This document shows positions 7,610 to 14,290 of a stretch of 39,259 nt of DNA, in pieces. Origin of the DNA: an uncultured Anaerotruncus sp. GTDB taxonomy: Bacteria > Bacillota > Clostridia > Oscillospirales > Ruminococcaceae. The notes beneath the pieces are model-generated. The model worked only from the letters and a program-made list of their open reading frames with translations. It ran no database searches and was not told where the DNA came from. A program made the translations under genes and the position numbers. Position 1 is the stretch's first letter; every line of letters begins with the position of its first letter. The DNA lies in the NCBI GenBank assembly GCA_910586875.1, contig CAJUJI010000007.1, positions 1 through 39,259 on the forward strand. Direction: 5' to 3'.

Positions 7610-7993
7610 ATGAAAAGATATAATATTACCGTAAACGGAAAAGCATATGATGTACAGGTAGATGAGCTGGGTGCTGGTGCAGCGCCTGTAGCTGCTCCCG
7701 CTCCTGCTGCGGCACCGGCGGCTGCCCCTGCTGCTGCTCCCGCTCCGGCCGCTGCTGCTCCGGCTGCGGCACCCGCAGGCGCAACCAAGGTTTGCGCGCC
7801 GATGCCGGGCAATGTGCTGGATGTCAAGGTTAAGGAAGGCGATACCGTCAATGCCAACGACCTGCTGCTGATGCTTGAGGCGATGAAGATGGAGAACGAG
7901 ATCTTTGCGCCGGTTGCAGGTACGGTTGTCGGTGTCCATGTGAAGAAGGGCGATACCGTTAACTCGAATGATCTGCTAATCTCCATCGGTTAA
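7610..7993 (+). CDS. Biotin carboxyl carrier protein (biotin/lipoyl attachment)
   Basis: A 127-aa biotin carrier. A short N-terminal strand region (MKRYNITVNGKAYDVQVDEL) is joined by an Ala/Pro-rich flexible linker (about 22-58) to a C-terminal biotinyl domain of about 70 residues. The attachment motif EAMKMEN is at 90-96 and Lys93 should be biotinylated. This layout matches the 1.3S subunit of transcarboxylase and the gamma subunit of methylmalonyl-CoA decarboxylase. It lies between two carboxyltransferase genes with AAGGAGG sites and short gaps, so it is likely the swinging arm between their active sites. Confidence 0.94.
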   Translation: MKRYNITVNGKAYDVQVDELGAGAAPVAAPAPAAAPAAAPAAAPAPAAAAPAAAPAGATKVCAPMPGNVLDVKVKEGDTVNANDLLLMLEAMKMENEIFAPVAGTVVGVHVKKGDTVNSNDLLISIG

Positions 7994-8006
7994 GGAGGGC
8001 AACGAG

Positions 8007-9410
8007 ATGGCACAAAAGGTAAAAATTTGCGAAACGATTCTGCGTGACGCGCATCAATCGTTGATCGCGACCCGTATGACCATGGACGATATGCGTCCGA
8101 TTCTGCCGATGCTCGATGAAATCGGCTTTTTCTCCTGCGAGTGCTGGGGCGGTGCGACCTTTGATGCGTGCATCCGTTTCTTAGACGAGGACCCATGGGA
8201 GCGGCTGCGGATTCTGCGCCGTGAGATGCCCAATACCAAGCTGCAAATGCTGTTCCGCGGCCAGAATATGCTGGGCTATCGCCATTATGCGGACGACGCG
8301 GTAGAATATTTCGTGCAAAAGTCGGTGGACAACGGAATTGATATCATTCGTATTTTCGATGCGCTCAATGATATCCGCAACCTCGACACCGCGATCAAGG
8401 CGACCAAGAAGATGGGCGCACATATGCAGGCTGCGATCTCCTACACCACCAGCCCTGTGCACAACATCGAATACTTTGTGAACTATGCAAAGCAGCTGGA
8501 GGACGCAGGCGCTGACTCGATCTGCATTAAGGATATGGCGGGCCTGATCACCCCAACCGCTGCATTTGATCTGGTTTCTGCGCTGAAAAAGGCGGTCAAG
8601 GTTCCGATTGATCTGCACTCGCATTATACCTCCGGTCTGGCGGCAATGTCCCATCTTCGGGCGATTGACGCAGGCGTGGATATCATCGATACCGCAATGT
8701 CTCCGTTGGCATTGGGTACCTCCCATCCGGCGACCGAGTCGATGGTTGCTGCGTTGCAGGGCACTCCATACGATACTGGCATCGACCTGAAGAAGCTCGA
8801 TCCGATCCGTGCGCATGTTGCAAAGCTGCGTGAGAAATACCTGGAAAGCGGCCTGCTTTCTCCGAAGGTGATGGGCGTAGACGCAAATACCCTGCTGTAT
8901 CAGGTGCCCGGCGGTATGCTCTCCAACCTGGTTTCCCAGCTCAAACAGGCTGGCAAAGAGGACCAGTTCGAGGAAGTGCTGCGCGAAATCCCGAATGTGC
9001 GTAAGGATTCCGGCTATCCGCCGCTGGTTACGCCTTCCTCCCAGATTGTTGGTACCCAGGCGGTATTCAACGTAATCATGGGCGAGCGGTACAAGATGGT
9101 CACCAAAGAGTTCCGCGGCCTGATCCGCGGCGAGTATGGCCAGACTGCTGCGCCGATCTCCGAGGAGTTCCGCAAGAAGATTCTGGGCGACGAGCAGCCG
9201 ATCGACTGCCGTCCGGCGGATTTGATTGCACCGGAGATGGAAAAGCTCAAGGCGGAGTTCCCTGCCGAGTATCTCGAGCAGGAGGAGGACGTGCTGACTA
9301 TGGCAATGTTCCCGCAGGTTGCACCAAAGTTCTTTGAATCCAGAAAGAATAAGAAATACGGTGTGGACGGCAAACATGCTGATAAGGACAATCAAGTTCA
9401 TCCCGCGTAA
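8007..9410 (+). CDS. oadA: Oxaloacetate decarboxylase alpha / pyruvate carboxylase subunit B-type carboxyltransferase
   Basis: A 467-aa TIM-barrel carboxyltransferase that exchanges a carboxyl group between oxaloacetate/pyruvate and biotin. The opening ETILRDAHQSL motif (9-19) carries the metal ligand Asp14. Lys175 in CIKDMAGL is the expected carboxylated lysine, and His204/His206 in HSHYTSG complete the metal site. The protein ends after the PYC_OADA conserved domain and has no biotinyl domain, which is instead supplied by the preceding gene. This is like the 5S subunit of transcarboxylase. A very strong terminator follows. No sodium-pump beta subunit is encoded nearby, so a simple Na+-pumping decarboxylase is less likely than a transcarboxylase. 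Confidence 0.92.
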   Translation: MAQKVKICETILRDAHQSLIATRMTMDDMRPILPMLDEIGFFSCECWGGATFDACIRFLDEDPWERLRILRREMPNTKLQMLFRGQNMLGYRHYADDAVEYFVQKSVDNGIDIIRIFDALNDIRNLDTAIKATKKMGAHMQAAISYTTSPVHNIEYFVNYAKQLEDAGADSICIKDMAGLITPTAAFDLVSALKKAVKVPIDLHSHYTSGLAAMSHLRAIDAGVDIIDTAMSPLALGTSHPATESMVAALQGTPYDTGIDLKKLDPIRAHVAKLREKYLESGLLSPKVMGVDANTLLYQVPGGMLSNLVSQLKQAGKEDQFEEVLREIPNVRKDSGYPPLVTPSSQIVGTQAVFNVIMGERYKMVTKEFRGLIRGEYGQTAAPISEEFRKKILGDEQPIDCRPADLIAPEMEKLKAEFPAEYLEQEEDVLTMAMFPQVAPKFFESRKNKKYGVDGKHADKDNQVHPA

Positions 9411-9420
9411 GCGAAAGAGC

Positions 9421-9451
9421 AAGGCAGACCCTTTTAGGGTCTGCCTTTTTT
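9421..9451 (+). terminator. Strong intrinsic terminator after the carboxyltransferase operon
   Basis: AAGGCAGACCCT (9421-9432) pairs perfectly with AGGGTCTGCCTT (9436-9447) around a 3-base loop, followed by a T-run to 9451. It closes the three-gene operon. Confidence 0.95.
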
Positions 9452-9568
9452 GTAGAGTGAACAAGGGCCGGATGCTAGGTTTACGGCTGTGCTGCGCCTG
9501 GCAGGTGGTGTGTTACAAGTATAACAGAAATTTTGCCTTGTAAATCAAGAGAATCCGGTTGCGCTCGA

Positions 9569-9597
9569 TTGACAAATCGCCCGTTTCGGGGTAGAAT
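9569..9597 (+). promoter_or_regulatory. Predicted vegetative promoter of the yicC-remA-gmk-rpoZ operon
   Basis: Consensus TTGACA (9569-9574) and TAGAAT (9592-9597) with a 17-base spacer. Transcription should begin about 28 bases before the yicC ATG at 9632. The stretch 9452-9568 shows no gene. Confidence 0.85.
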
Positions 9598-9631
9598 AAT
9601 AGAATCAAAATAGCGCAAAAGGGGTATCCCA

Positions 9632-10510
9632 ATGATTAGGAGTATGACAGGCTATGGGCGCTCGCAGCAGCTGCTGGAGGGGCGCGATATCACAGTAGAA
9701 ATTAAATCGGTTAACCATCGATTTCTGGAGTTTTCTGCCCGTACCCCTCGCGCATACGGGTTTTTGGAGGAAAAGCTCAAGGGCTACCTGCAAGGAAAAA
9801 TTGCGCGTGGGAAGGTGGAAGTAGGCATCCTTTTGCAGACGTTGGATGCGCCTGACACAACGGTAGAGATTAACCAGGAGCTGGCGGGCGCTTATGTACA
9901 TGCGCTACGGGAGCTGGGAGATACCTTCCATTTGCAGGATGACCTTACCCTCAGTGCGGTTTCGCGATTTTCGGATATTTTTACTGTGCGCAAGGTGCAG
10001 GAGGATGAGGAGGTCATCTGGGAGCTGGTACGCCAGGTGGCCGATGGCGCATTGGAGCGGTTTGTAGCGATGCGTACAGCAGAGGGCGCACGGCTGGAAG
10101 CGGACCTGTGTGGGCGGTTGGCGCGTATTGAAACGCTGGTGGCGCAGGTGCAGGAGCAGTCCCCGCGCACGGTGGAGGCATACCGCGAGCGGCTTACCGC
10201 GAAAATCCAGGAGGTGCTTGCCGACCGGCAGTTGGATGATGCGCGGATTCTTACCGAGGCGGCGGTCTTTGCAGACCGGATTGCGGTGGATGAGGAGACG
10301 GTGCGTTTAAGTAGCCACATCGCCCAGTTCCGCGAAATTTTGGGCAGCGGCGGCTCGGTTGGACGCAAGCTGGATTTTTTGGTGCAGGAGATGAACCGCG
10401 AGGCGAATACCATCGGTTCCAAGGCGCAGGATGTTGCGGTAGCACAGATTGTGGTGGAAATTAAAAGCGAGATCGAAAAAATACGCGAGCAGATACAAAA
10501 TATCGAATAG
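9632..10510 (+). CDS. yicC: YicC/YloC family endoribonuclease
   Basis: A 292-aa protein that begins with the family signature MIRSMTGYGR. The N-terminal YicC domain runs to about 155, and the C-terminal DUF1732 domain contains the conserved EMNREANTIGSKAQD stretch near 250. Family members act as metal-dependent endoribonucleases on structured RNA. As in most Firmicutes the gene precedes remA, gmk and rpoZ. A weak AAAAGGGG site lies about 10 bases before the ATG. Confidence 0.93.
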   Translation: MIRSMTGYGRSQQLLEGRDITVEIKSVNHRFLEFSARTPRAYGFLEEKLKGYLQGKIARGKVEVGILLQTLDAPDTTVEINQELAGAYVHALRELGDTFHLQDDLTLSAVSRFSDIFTVRKVQEDEEVIWELVRQVADGALERFVAMRTAEGARLEADLCGRLARIETLVAQVQEQSPRTVEAYRERLTAKIQEVLADRQLDDARILTEAAVFADRIAVDEETVRLSSHIAQFREILGSGGSVGRKLDFLVQEMNREANTIGSKAQDVAVAQIVVEIKSEIEKIREQIQNIE

Positions 10511-10524
10511 AGAGGACAAAAGGC

Positions 10525-10788
10525 ATGAAGCTGATAAATATAGGGTTTGGCAATATGGTCTGCGCCAACCGGCTGGTGGCGATTGTCAGTCCGGAGTCTG
10601 CGCCGATTAAGCGGATTATTCAGGATGCCCGCGACCGCGGCTCGCTGGTGGATGCAACCTATGGCCGGCGGACTCGTGCGGTCATTATCACCGATTCGGA
10701 CCATGTGATTCTGTCTGCGGTGCAGCCGGAGACGGTTGCCAACCGGCTGGTGGACGACGATGATGAGGATGAGATCGATGATGAATAA
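10525..10788 (+). CDS. remA: RemA-family extracellular matrix regulator (DUF370)
   Basis: An 87-aa protein of the DUF370/RemA family. RemA is a small oligomeric DNA-binding activator of matrix genes in Bacillus. The N-terminus MKLINIGFGN and the core GSLVDATYGRRTRAVIITDS are strongly characteristic. It ends in an acidic tail (VDDDDEDEIDDE). It lies 14 bases after yicC and its end overlaps the start of gmk by 11 bases. In a clostridial species it may regulate something other than matrix. Confidence 0.92.
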   Translation: MKLINIGFGNMVCANRLVAIVSPESAPIKRIIQDARDRGSLVDATYGRRTRAVIITDSDHVILSAVQPETVANRLVDDDDEDEIDDE

Positions 10789-11386
10789 AAAGGGAATGCT
10801 GATTGTCTACTCCGGCCCTTCCGGAGTGGGCAAGGGGACTTTGATGGCCCCTTATCTCAAGGCGCATCCAGAGGCGGTGCTCTCGGTTTCGATGACCACC
10901 CGCGCCCCGCGCCCAGGAGAAACCGATGGCGTAGCGTATTATTTTGTTACACGCGAACGCTTTGAGCAGGAGATTGCACAGAACGGTCTGCTGGAATATG
11001 CCCAATACAGCGGCAACTATTACGGCACCCCACGTGCAATGGTTGAGGAACGGATTGCACAGGGGCAGGACGTTGTGTTGGAAATCGAAGTGCAGGGTGC
11101 GATGAAGATTAAAAAGACCTTTCCGGATGCGGTGTTTATCTTTGTGCTGCCGCCATCGTTCGAGGTGCTCGAGCAGCGGCTGACTGGACGCGGCACCGAG
11201 CCGCCCGAGGTGGTCGCAAAACGGCTGGCTGCGGCAAAGGCGGAACTGCATAGCGCATCGCTGTATGATTATATCATTGTCAACGATGAAGTTGGTCGGG
11301 CAGGTGAACGGCTGGAAGCGGTCATCTGTGCGGCGAAATGCCAGACAAAGTACATGAAAAATTTAATTGATAAGGTGAGTGAATAA
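10778..11386 (+). CDS. gmk: Guanylate kinase
   Basis: Guanylate kinase phosphorylates GMP to GDP with ATP in nucleotide biosynthesis. The 202-aa product has the P-loop GPSGVGKGT near the N-terminus, the GMP-binding SMTTRAPRPGE segment, and the YGTP and DVVLEIEVQGA motifs. It starts at the double ATG 10778/10781; 10778 is chosen because GAGG at 10765-10768 is then well spaced. The start lies inside the end of remA, so the two are translationally coupled. An ATG at 10736 would add unrelated residues and is rejected. Confidence 0.95.
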   Translation: MMNKKGMLIVYSGPSGVGKGTLMAPYLKAHPEAVLSVSMTTRAPRPGETDGVAYYFVTRERFEQEIAQNGLLEYAQYSGNYYGTPRAMVEERIAQGQDVVLEIEVQGAMKIKKTFPDAVFIFVLPPSFEVLEQRLTGRGTEPPEVVAKRLAAAKAELHSASLYDYIIVNDEVGRAGERLEAVICAAKCQTKYMKNLIDKVSE

Positions 11387-11389
11387 ATA

Positions 11390-11611
11390 ATGAATATGCT
11401 TAGGCCGTCTATGGCGTCTATGCTGAAATCCGGCGACAGCGCGTACAGCTTTGTGGTAGCGGTTGCCAAGCGCGCCCGTGAGATTGCGCAGGAAGCGGAG
11501 GACAACCAAACAATTGTGGAGGAGAAGCCGGTCAAGCTGGCGGTAGAGGAATTTGCAAACGGCAAGTTTCGGCTGGGTGTAAACCAGGGTGTCCACGAAG
11601 AGGATATTTGA
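11390..11611 (+). CDS. rpoZ: RNA polymerase omega subunit
   Basis: A 73-aa omega subunit, which helps assemble RNA polymerase. The start MLRPSMASML and the helix SAYSFVVAVAKRAREIA, together with EEKPVKLAVEEFANGK, match the family. It begins 4 bases after the gmk stop, in the canonical gmk-rpoZ arrangement. A terminator follows directly, so the yicC-remA-gmk-rpoZ transcript probably ends here. Confidence 0.93.
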   Translation: MNMLRPSMASMLKSGDSAYSFVVAVAKRAREIAQEAEDNQTIVEEKPVKLAVEEFANGKFRLGVNQGVHEEDI

Positions 11612-11620
11612 TGTAAAGCG

Positions 11621-11650
11621 GCCCTGTGACCACAGGGCTTGTTTTCTTTT
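11621..11650 (+). terminator. Intrinsic terminator after rpoZ
   Basis: GCCCTGT (11621-11627) pairs with ACAGGGC (11632-11638) around a 4-base loop, followed by the T-rich stretch TTGTTTTCTTTT. Some readthrough into the lipoprotein and coaBC is likely because no clear promoter is seen before 11666. Confidence 0.8.
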
Positions 11651-11665
11651 CGGGAGGTTAAAACG

Positions 11666-13087
11666 ATGAACCGCATGGTTATGTATCTGCTTGTTTTGCT
11701 GCTGCTGACGGGTTGTACCCAGCGCACCAGCACATCGTCTGGCAGTGAACAGGAGTCCGTATCCTCCTCTAGCGCCAGCAGCGCGGTACAGGATGCCGGC
11801 CCTGGCAGTGAGCCGCCGCAGAAACAGCGCTCAGAGGTATTTTACACGGGCTCGTTTTATGATGGGGAATGCTTCTGGATGCCGGACGGACGCACAGCAA
11901 TCGTCTGCAACAATAACCAGGCGCTTTGGCTGGGGTTGGATAACCGGCCAATACGCGAGGGCATTTATGGCGAGCCGGGCACACAGGAAAATCCGGTCCG
12001 GCTCACCCCAGGGGAAAAGTATGTGCTGCGCACCGACACGCTTTCGCGTTTGGCGCGCCCAGATGGGCCGGACGGCAATTGGACGCTCACCAATGCGACG
12101 CTTTACACATTGGATGGTGAGCCGGTACACACCTTTCCAGAGCTGACAATGGAACAAGCGGAGAATGTCAAGGATGTTTATGAGCCGTATGCCTATCCGC
12201 TGGAGCTGTACTGGCTGGGGGAGGACGCGTTCGCGGCCAACACCGGCGGACTGCTCGCTTATTATAATATTGAAACGGGTGAGACGCGGATGATTGAGGA
12301 TCACCGGCTGATCAAACGGCTGGCCTATTCGGTGGAGCAATCCCCCTCGTTTGGTGTGCGCCAGTGCTGGAAAAGCGAGGACTGCCTATATTATACCGTC
12401 AGCATCGGCGAGCCGCCCGCGCAAGAGGAACTGCCAGTACGTCTGATGCGGCTGGACACACAGGGGCAGGTCGAGCAGGTGTTAGAGCGCACCGACTTCA
12501 CCAATTTCCGGATTTATCCAGACAAGCTGTTGGCCTTCCGTTCTGTATATAACGACGGTGCGGGCCGGTGGGATATGGAATGCGGAATTTTGAAGGCGGG
12601 AGAGCATGAGCCACAACGCTTCATGACACTAGATTTAGACCGCATTGGCGATCCGCCGAGCGATGGCAGCCATTTCGATTATACGACCGACGAAAACGGG
12701 GCGGATGGAAAGCAGCATGTTATTTACCATCGGTTGGAGCTTGACTCCGGTGAGGAGATCACCTTCCAGCCCGATCAGTTCGAAAGCAGGGAATTGCCGG
12801 AGTTAACTTTTGGGCTATATGCAACCCGCAGGACGGCGGATGACAGGGTAGAGTTCCTATATGGGGTTAGCTATACCGAGCAGGTCGGGGAAGAGGTATT
12901 CTGGCGGGAGGAGTATTGGAGCTATACCGTCGGGGATACGGCGCCGGTTTGCCTGGAATGGGAGGGCGCCGACCTTTACCACCCCAATGCGCAGGCGGAT
13001 TATGCACTGCAATTTGTTGATTTCTGGGATGATAGCCAGGCCCGCTGCCGGGTTGTGCCCTATATGACAGAACCAAAGGAGAGTTAA
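11666..13087 (+). CDS. Putative lipoprotein of unknown function
   Basis: A 473-aa protein with a lipoprotein signal: hydrophobic residues 4-14 and the lipobox LTGC with Cys17. A Ser-rich linker follows (about 18-50). The rest is a secreted, Trp/Tyr-rich, probably beta-rich domain with recurring motifs such as ALWLGLDNRP, FAANTGGLLAYY and LYTLDGEPV. This suggests a beta-propeller-like sensor domain, but no family can be named. The ATG at 11666 has GGGAGG at 11652-11657. It sits between rpoZ and coaBC, which are normally adjacent, so it looks like a later insertion into the cluster. It is 3 bases from coaBC. Confidence 0.8.
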   Translation: MNRMVMYLLVLLLLTGCTQRTSTSSGSEQESVSSSSASSAVQDAGPGSEPPQKQRSEVFYTGSFYDGECFWMPDGRTAIVCNNNQALWLGLDNRPIREGIYGEPGTQENPVRLTPGEKYVLRTDTLSRLARPDGPDGNWTLTNATLYTLDGEPVHTFPELTMEQAENVKDVYEPYAYPLELYWLGEDAFAANTGGLLAYYNIETGETRMIEDHRLIKRLAYSVEQSPSFGVRQCWKSEDCLYYTVSIGEPPAQEELPVRLMRLDTQGQVEQVLERTDFTNFRIYPDKLLAFRSVYNDGAGRWDMECGILKAGEHEPQRFMTLDLDRIGDPPSDGSHFDYTTDENGADGKQHVIYHRLELDSGEEITFQPDQFESRELPELTFGLYATRRTADDRVEFLYGVSYTEQVGEEVFWREEYWSYTVGDTAPVCLEWEGADLYHPNAQADYALQFVDFWDDSQARCRVVPYMTEPKES

Positions 13088-13090
13088 AGG

Positions 13091-14287
13091 ATGCAGTTGA
13101 CCGGAAAAACGGTAGTTGTTGGTATCTCAGGCGGGATTGCTGCCTATAAAGCGGCGCAGCTGGTGAGTGATCTGCACAAAACCGGCGCCGAGGTTCATGT
13201 GATTATGACCAAAAACGCCTGTGAATTTATTACGCCGCTCACCTTTGAAACGCTCAGCGGCAATCGGGTGTCGGTGGATACCTTCGACCGCAATTTTGAA
13301 TATCATGTGGAGCATGTTTCGCTTGCAAAAAAGGCGGACGTGTTTTTGGTGGCGCCGGCGACTGCAAATGTGCTGGCGAAAATAGCGGCGGGCATCGCGG
13401 ACGATATGCTCACCACCACCATTTTGGCGGCGCGCTGTCCCAAAATTGTTGCGCCCGCGATGAATACTGGCATGTATGACAATCCCATCAACCAGCGCAA
13501 TTTGGAGACGTTGCGCAGCTATGGCGTGCAGGTGGTAGAGCCGGACAGCGGCCTGCTCGCCTGCGGAGACAGCGGACGCGGCCGGCTGCCGGAGACGTCG
13601 GTGTTGTTAGAATCGGTTTACCGCGCGCTGGCAAAGCAGGATCTTTGCGGGCTGCGGGTGCTGGTGACCGCAGGTCCCACCCGTGAGGCATTAGACCCTG
13701 TGCGCTTTATCAGTAACCACTCAACCGGCAAGATGGGCTACCAGCTGGCAGCGGCAGCGGTACGGCGCGGCGCGCAGGTCACATTGGTGAGCGGTCCGGT
13801 ATCGCTTGCGCCGCCGCAGGGGGCGCAGCTGGTGCCAGTAAGCAGCGCTGCGGAAATGTTTCAGGCGGTGAGCAGCCGTGCGTCACAGCAGGATCTGATT
13901 ATCAAATGCGCGGCGGTCGCGGATTATACGCCCGCTACCACAGCGCCGGAAAAGATGAAAAAGTCAGAGGGGGCGCTTTCGGTACAGCTGGAGCGCACAC
14001 AGGACATTCTGGGCTGGCTGGGCGCGCACCGCACACCTGGACAGCTGCTTTGTGGCTTTTCCATGGAGACGCGCGACCTGTTAGAGAATTCTGCGGCTAA
14101 GCTGGAACGCAAAAAGGTTGATATGATCGTCGCGAACAATCTGCGGGATGCAGGTGCGGGCTTTGGTACCGATACAAACCTGGTCACCATTCTCACCAAA
14201 GCGGGCGCAGAGCCGTTGCCACTCATGGGCAAGGATGAGGTTGCAAACCAGCTTTTAGACCGGCTGCTTGCCATGCGGCAGAGGTGA
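13091..14287 (+). CDS. coaBC: Bifunctional phosphopantothenoylcysteine decarboxylase / phosphopantothenate-cysteine ligase
   Basis: CoaBC carries out two steps of coenzyme A synthesis: joining cysteine to phosphopantothenate (CoaB) and decarboxylating the product (CoaC). The 398-aa protein has the N-terminal flavoprotein domain (GISGGIAAYKAAQLV, then APAMNTGMYDNP, about 1-180). The C-terminal CoaB domain starts with LVTAGPTREALDPVRFISN and includes STGKMGYQLA and the KMKK motif. Length and domain order are normal. It is closely packed between the lipoprotein gene and priA. Confidence 0.96.
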   Translation: MQLTGKTVVVGISGGIAAYKAAQLVSDLHKTGAEVHVIMTKNACEFITPLTFETLSGNRVSVDTFDRNFEYHVEHVSLAKKADVFLVAPATANVLAKIAAGIADDMLTTTILAARCPKIVAPAMNTGMYDNPINQRNLETLRSYGVQVVEPDSGLLACGDSGRGRLPETSVLLESVYRALAKQDLCGLRVLVTAGPTREALDPVRFISNHSTGKMGYQLAAAAVRRGAQVTLVSGPVSLAPPQGAQLVPVSSAAEMFQAVSSRASQQDLIIKCAAVADYTPATTAPEKMKKSEGALSVQLERTQDILGWLGAHRTPGQLLCGFSMETRDLLENSAAKLERKKVDMIVANNLRDAGAGFGTDTNLVTILTKAGAEPLPLMGKDEVANQLLDRLLAMRQR

Positions 14288-14290
14288 GCA

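Noticed and set aside
6202..7986. Long minus-strand ORF opposite the carboxyltransferase and biotin carrier genes
   Set aside because: The plus-strand genes have clear family motifs; this frame is an antisense shadow caused by biased codon use.
8181..9464. 427-aa minus-strand ORF opposite the OadA-type gene
   Set aside because: Same reason: antisense shadow of a gene with intact catalytic motifs, and no ribosome binding site was found.
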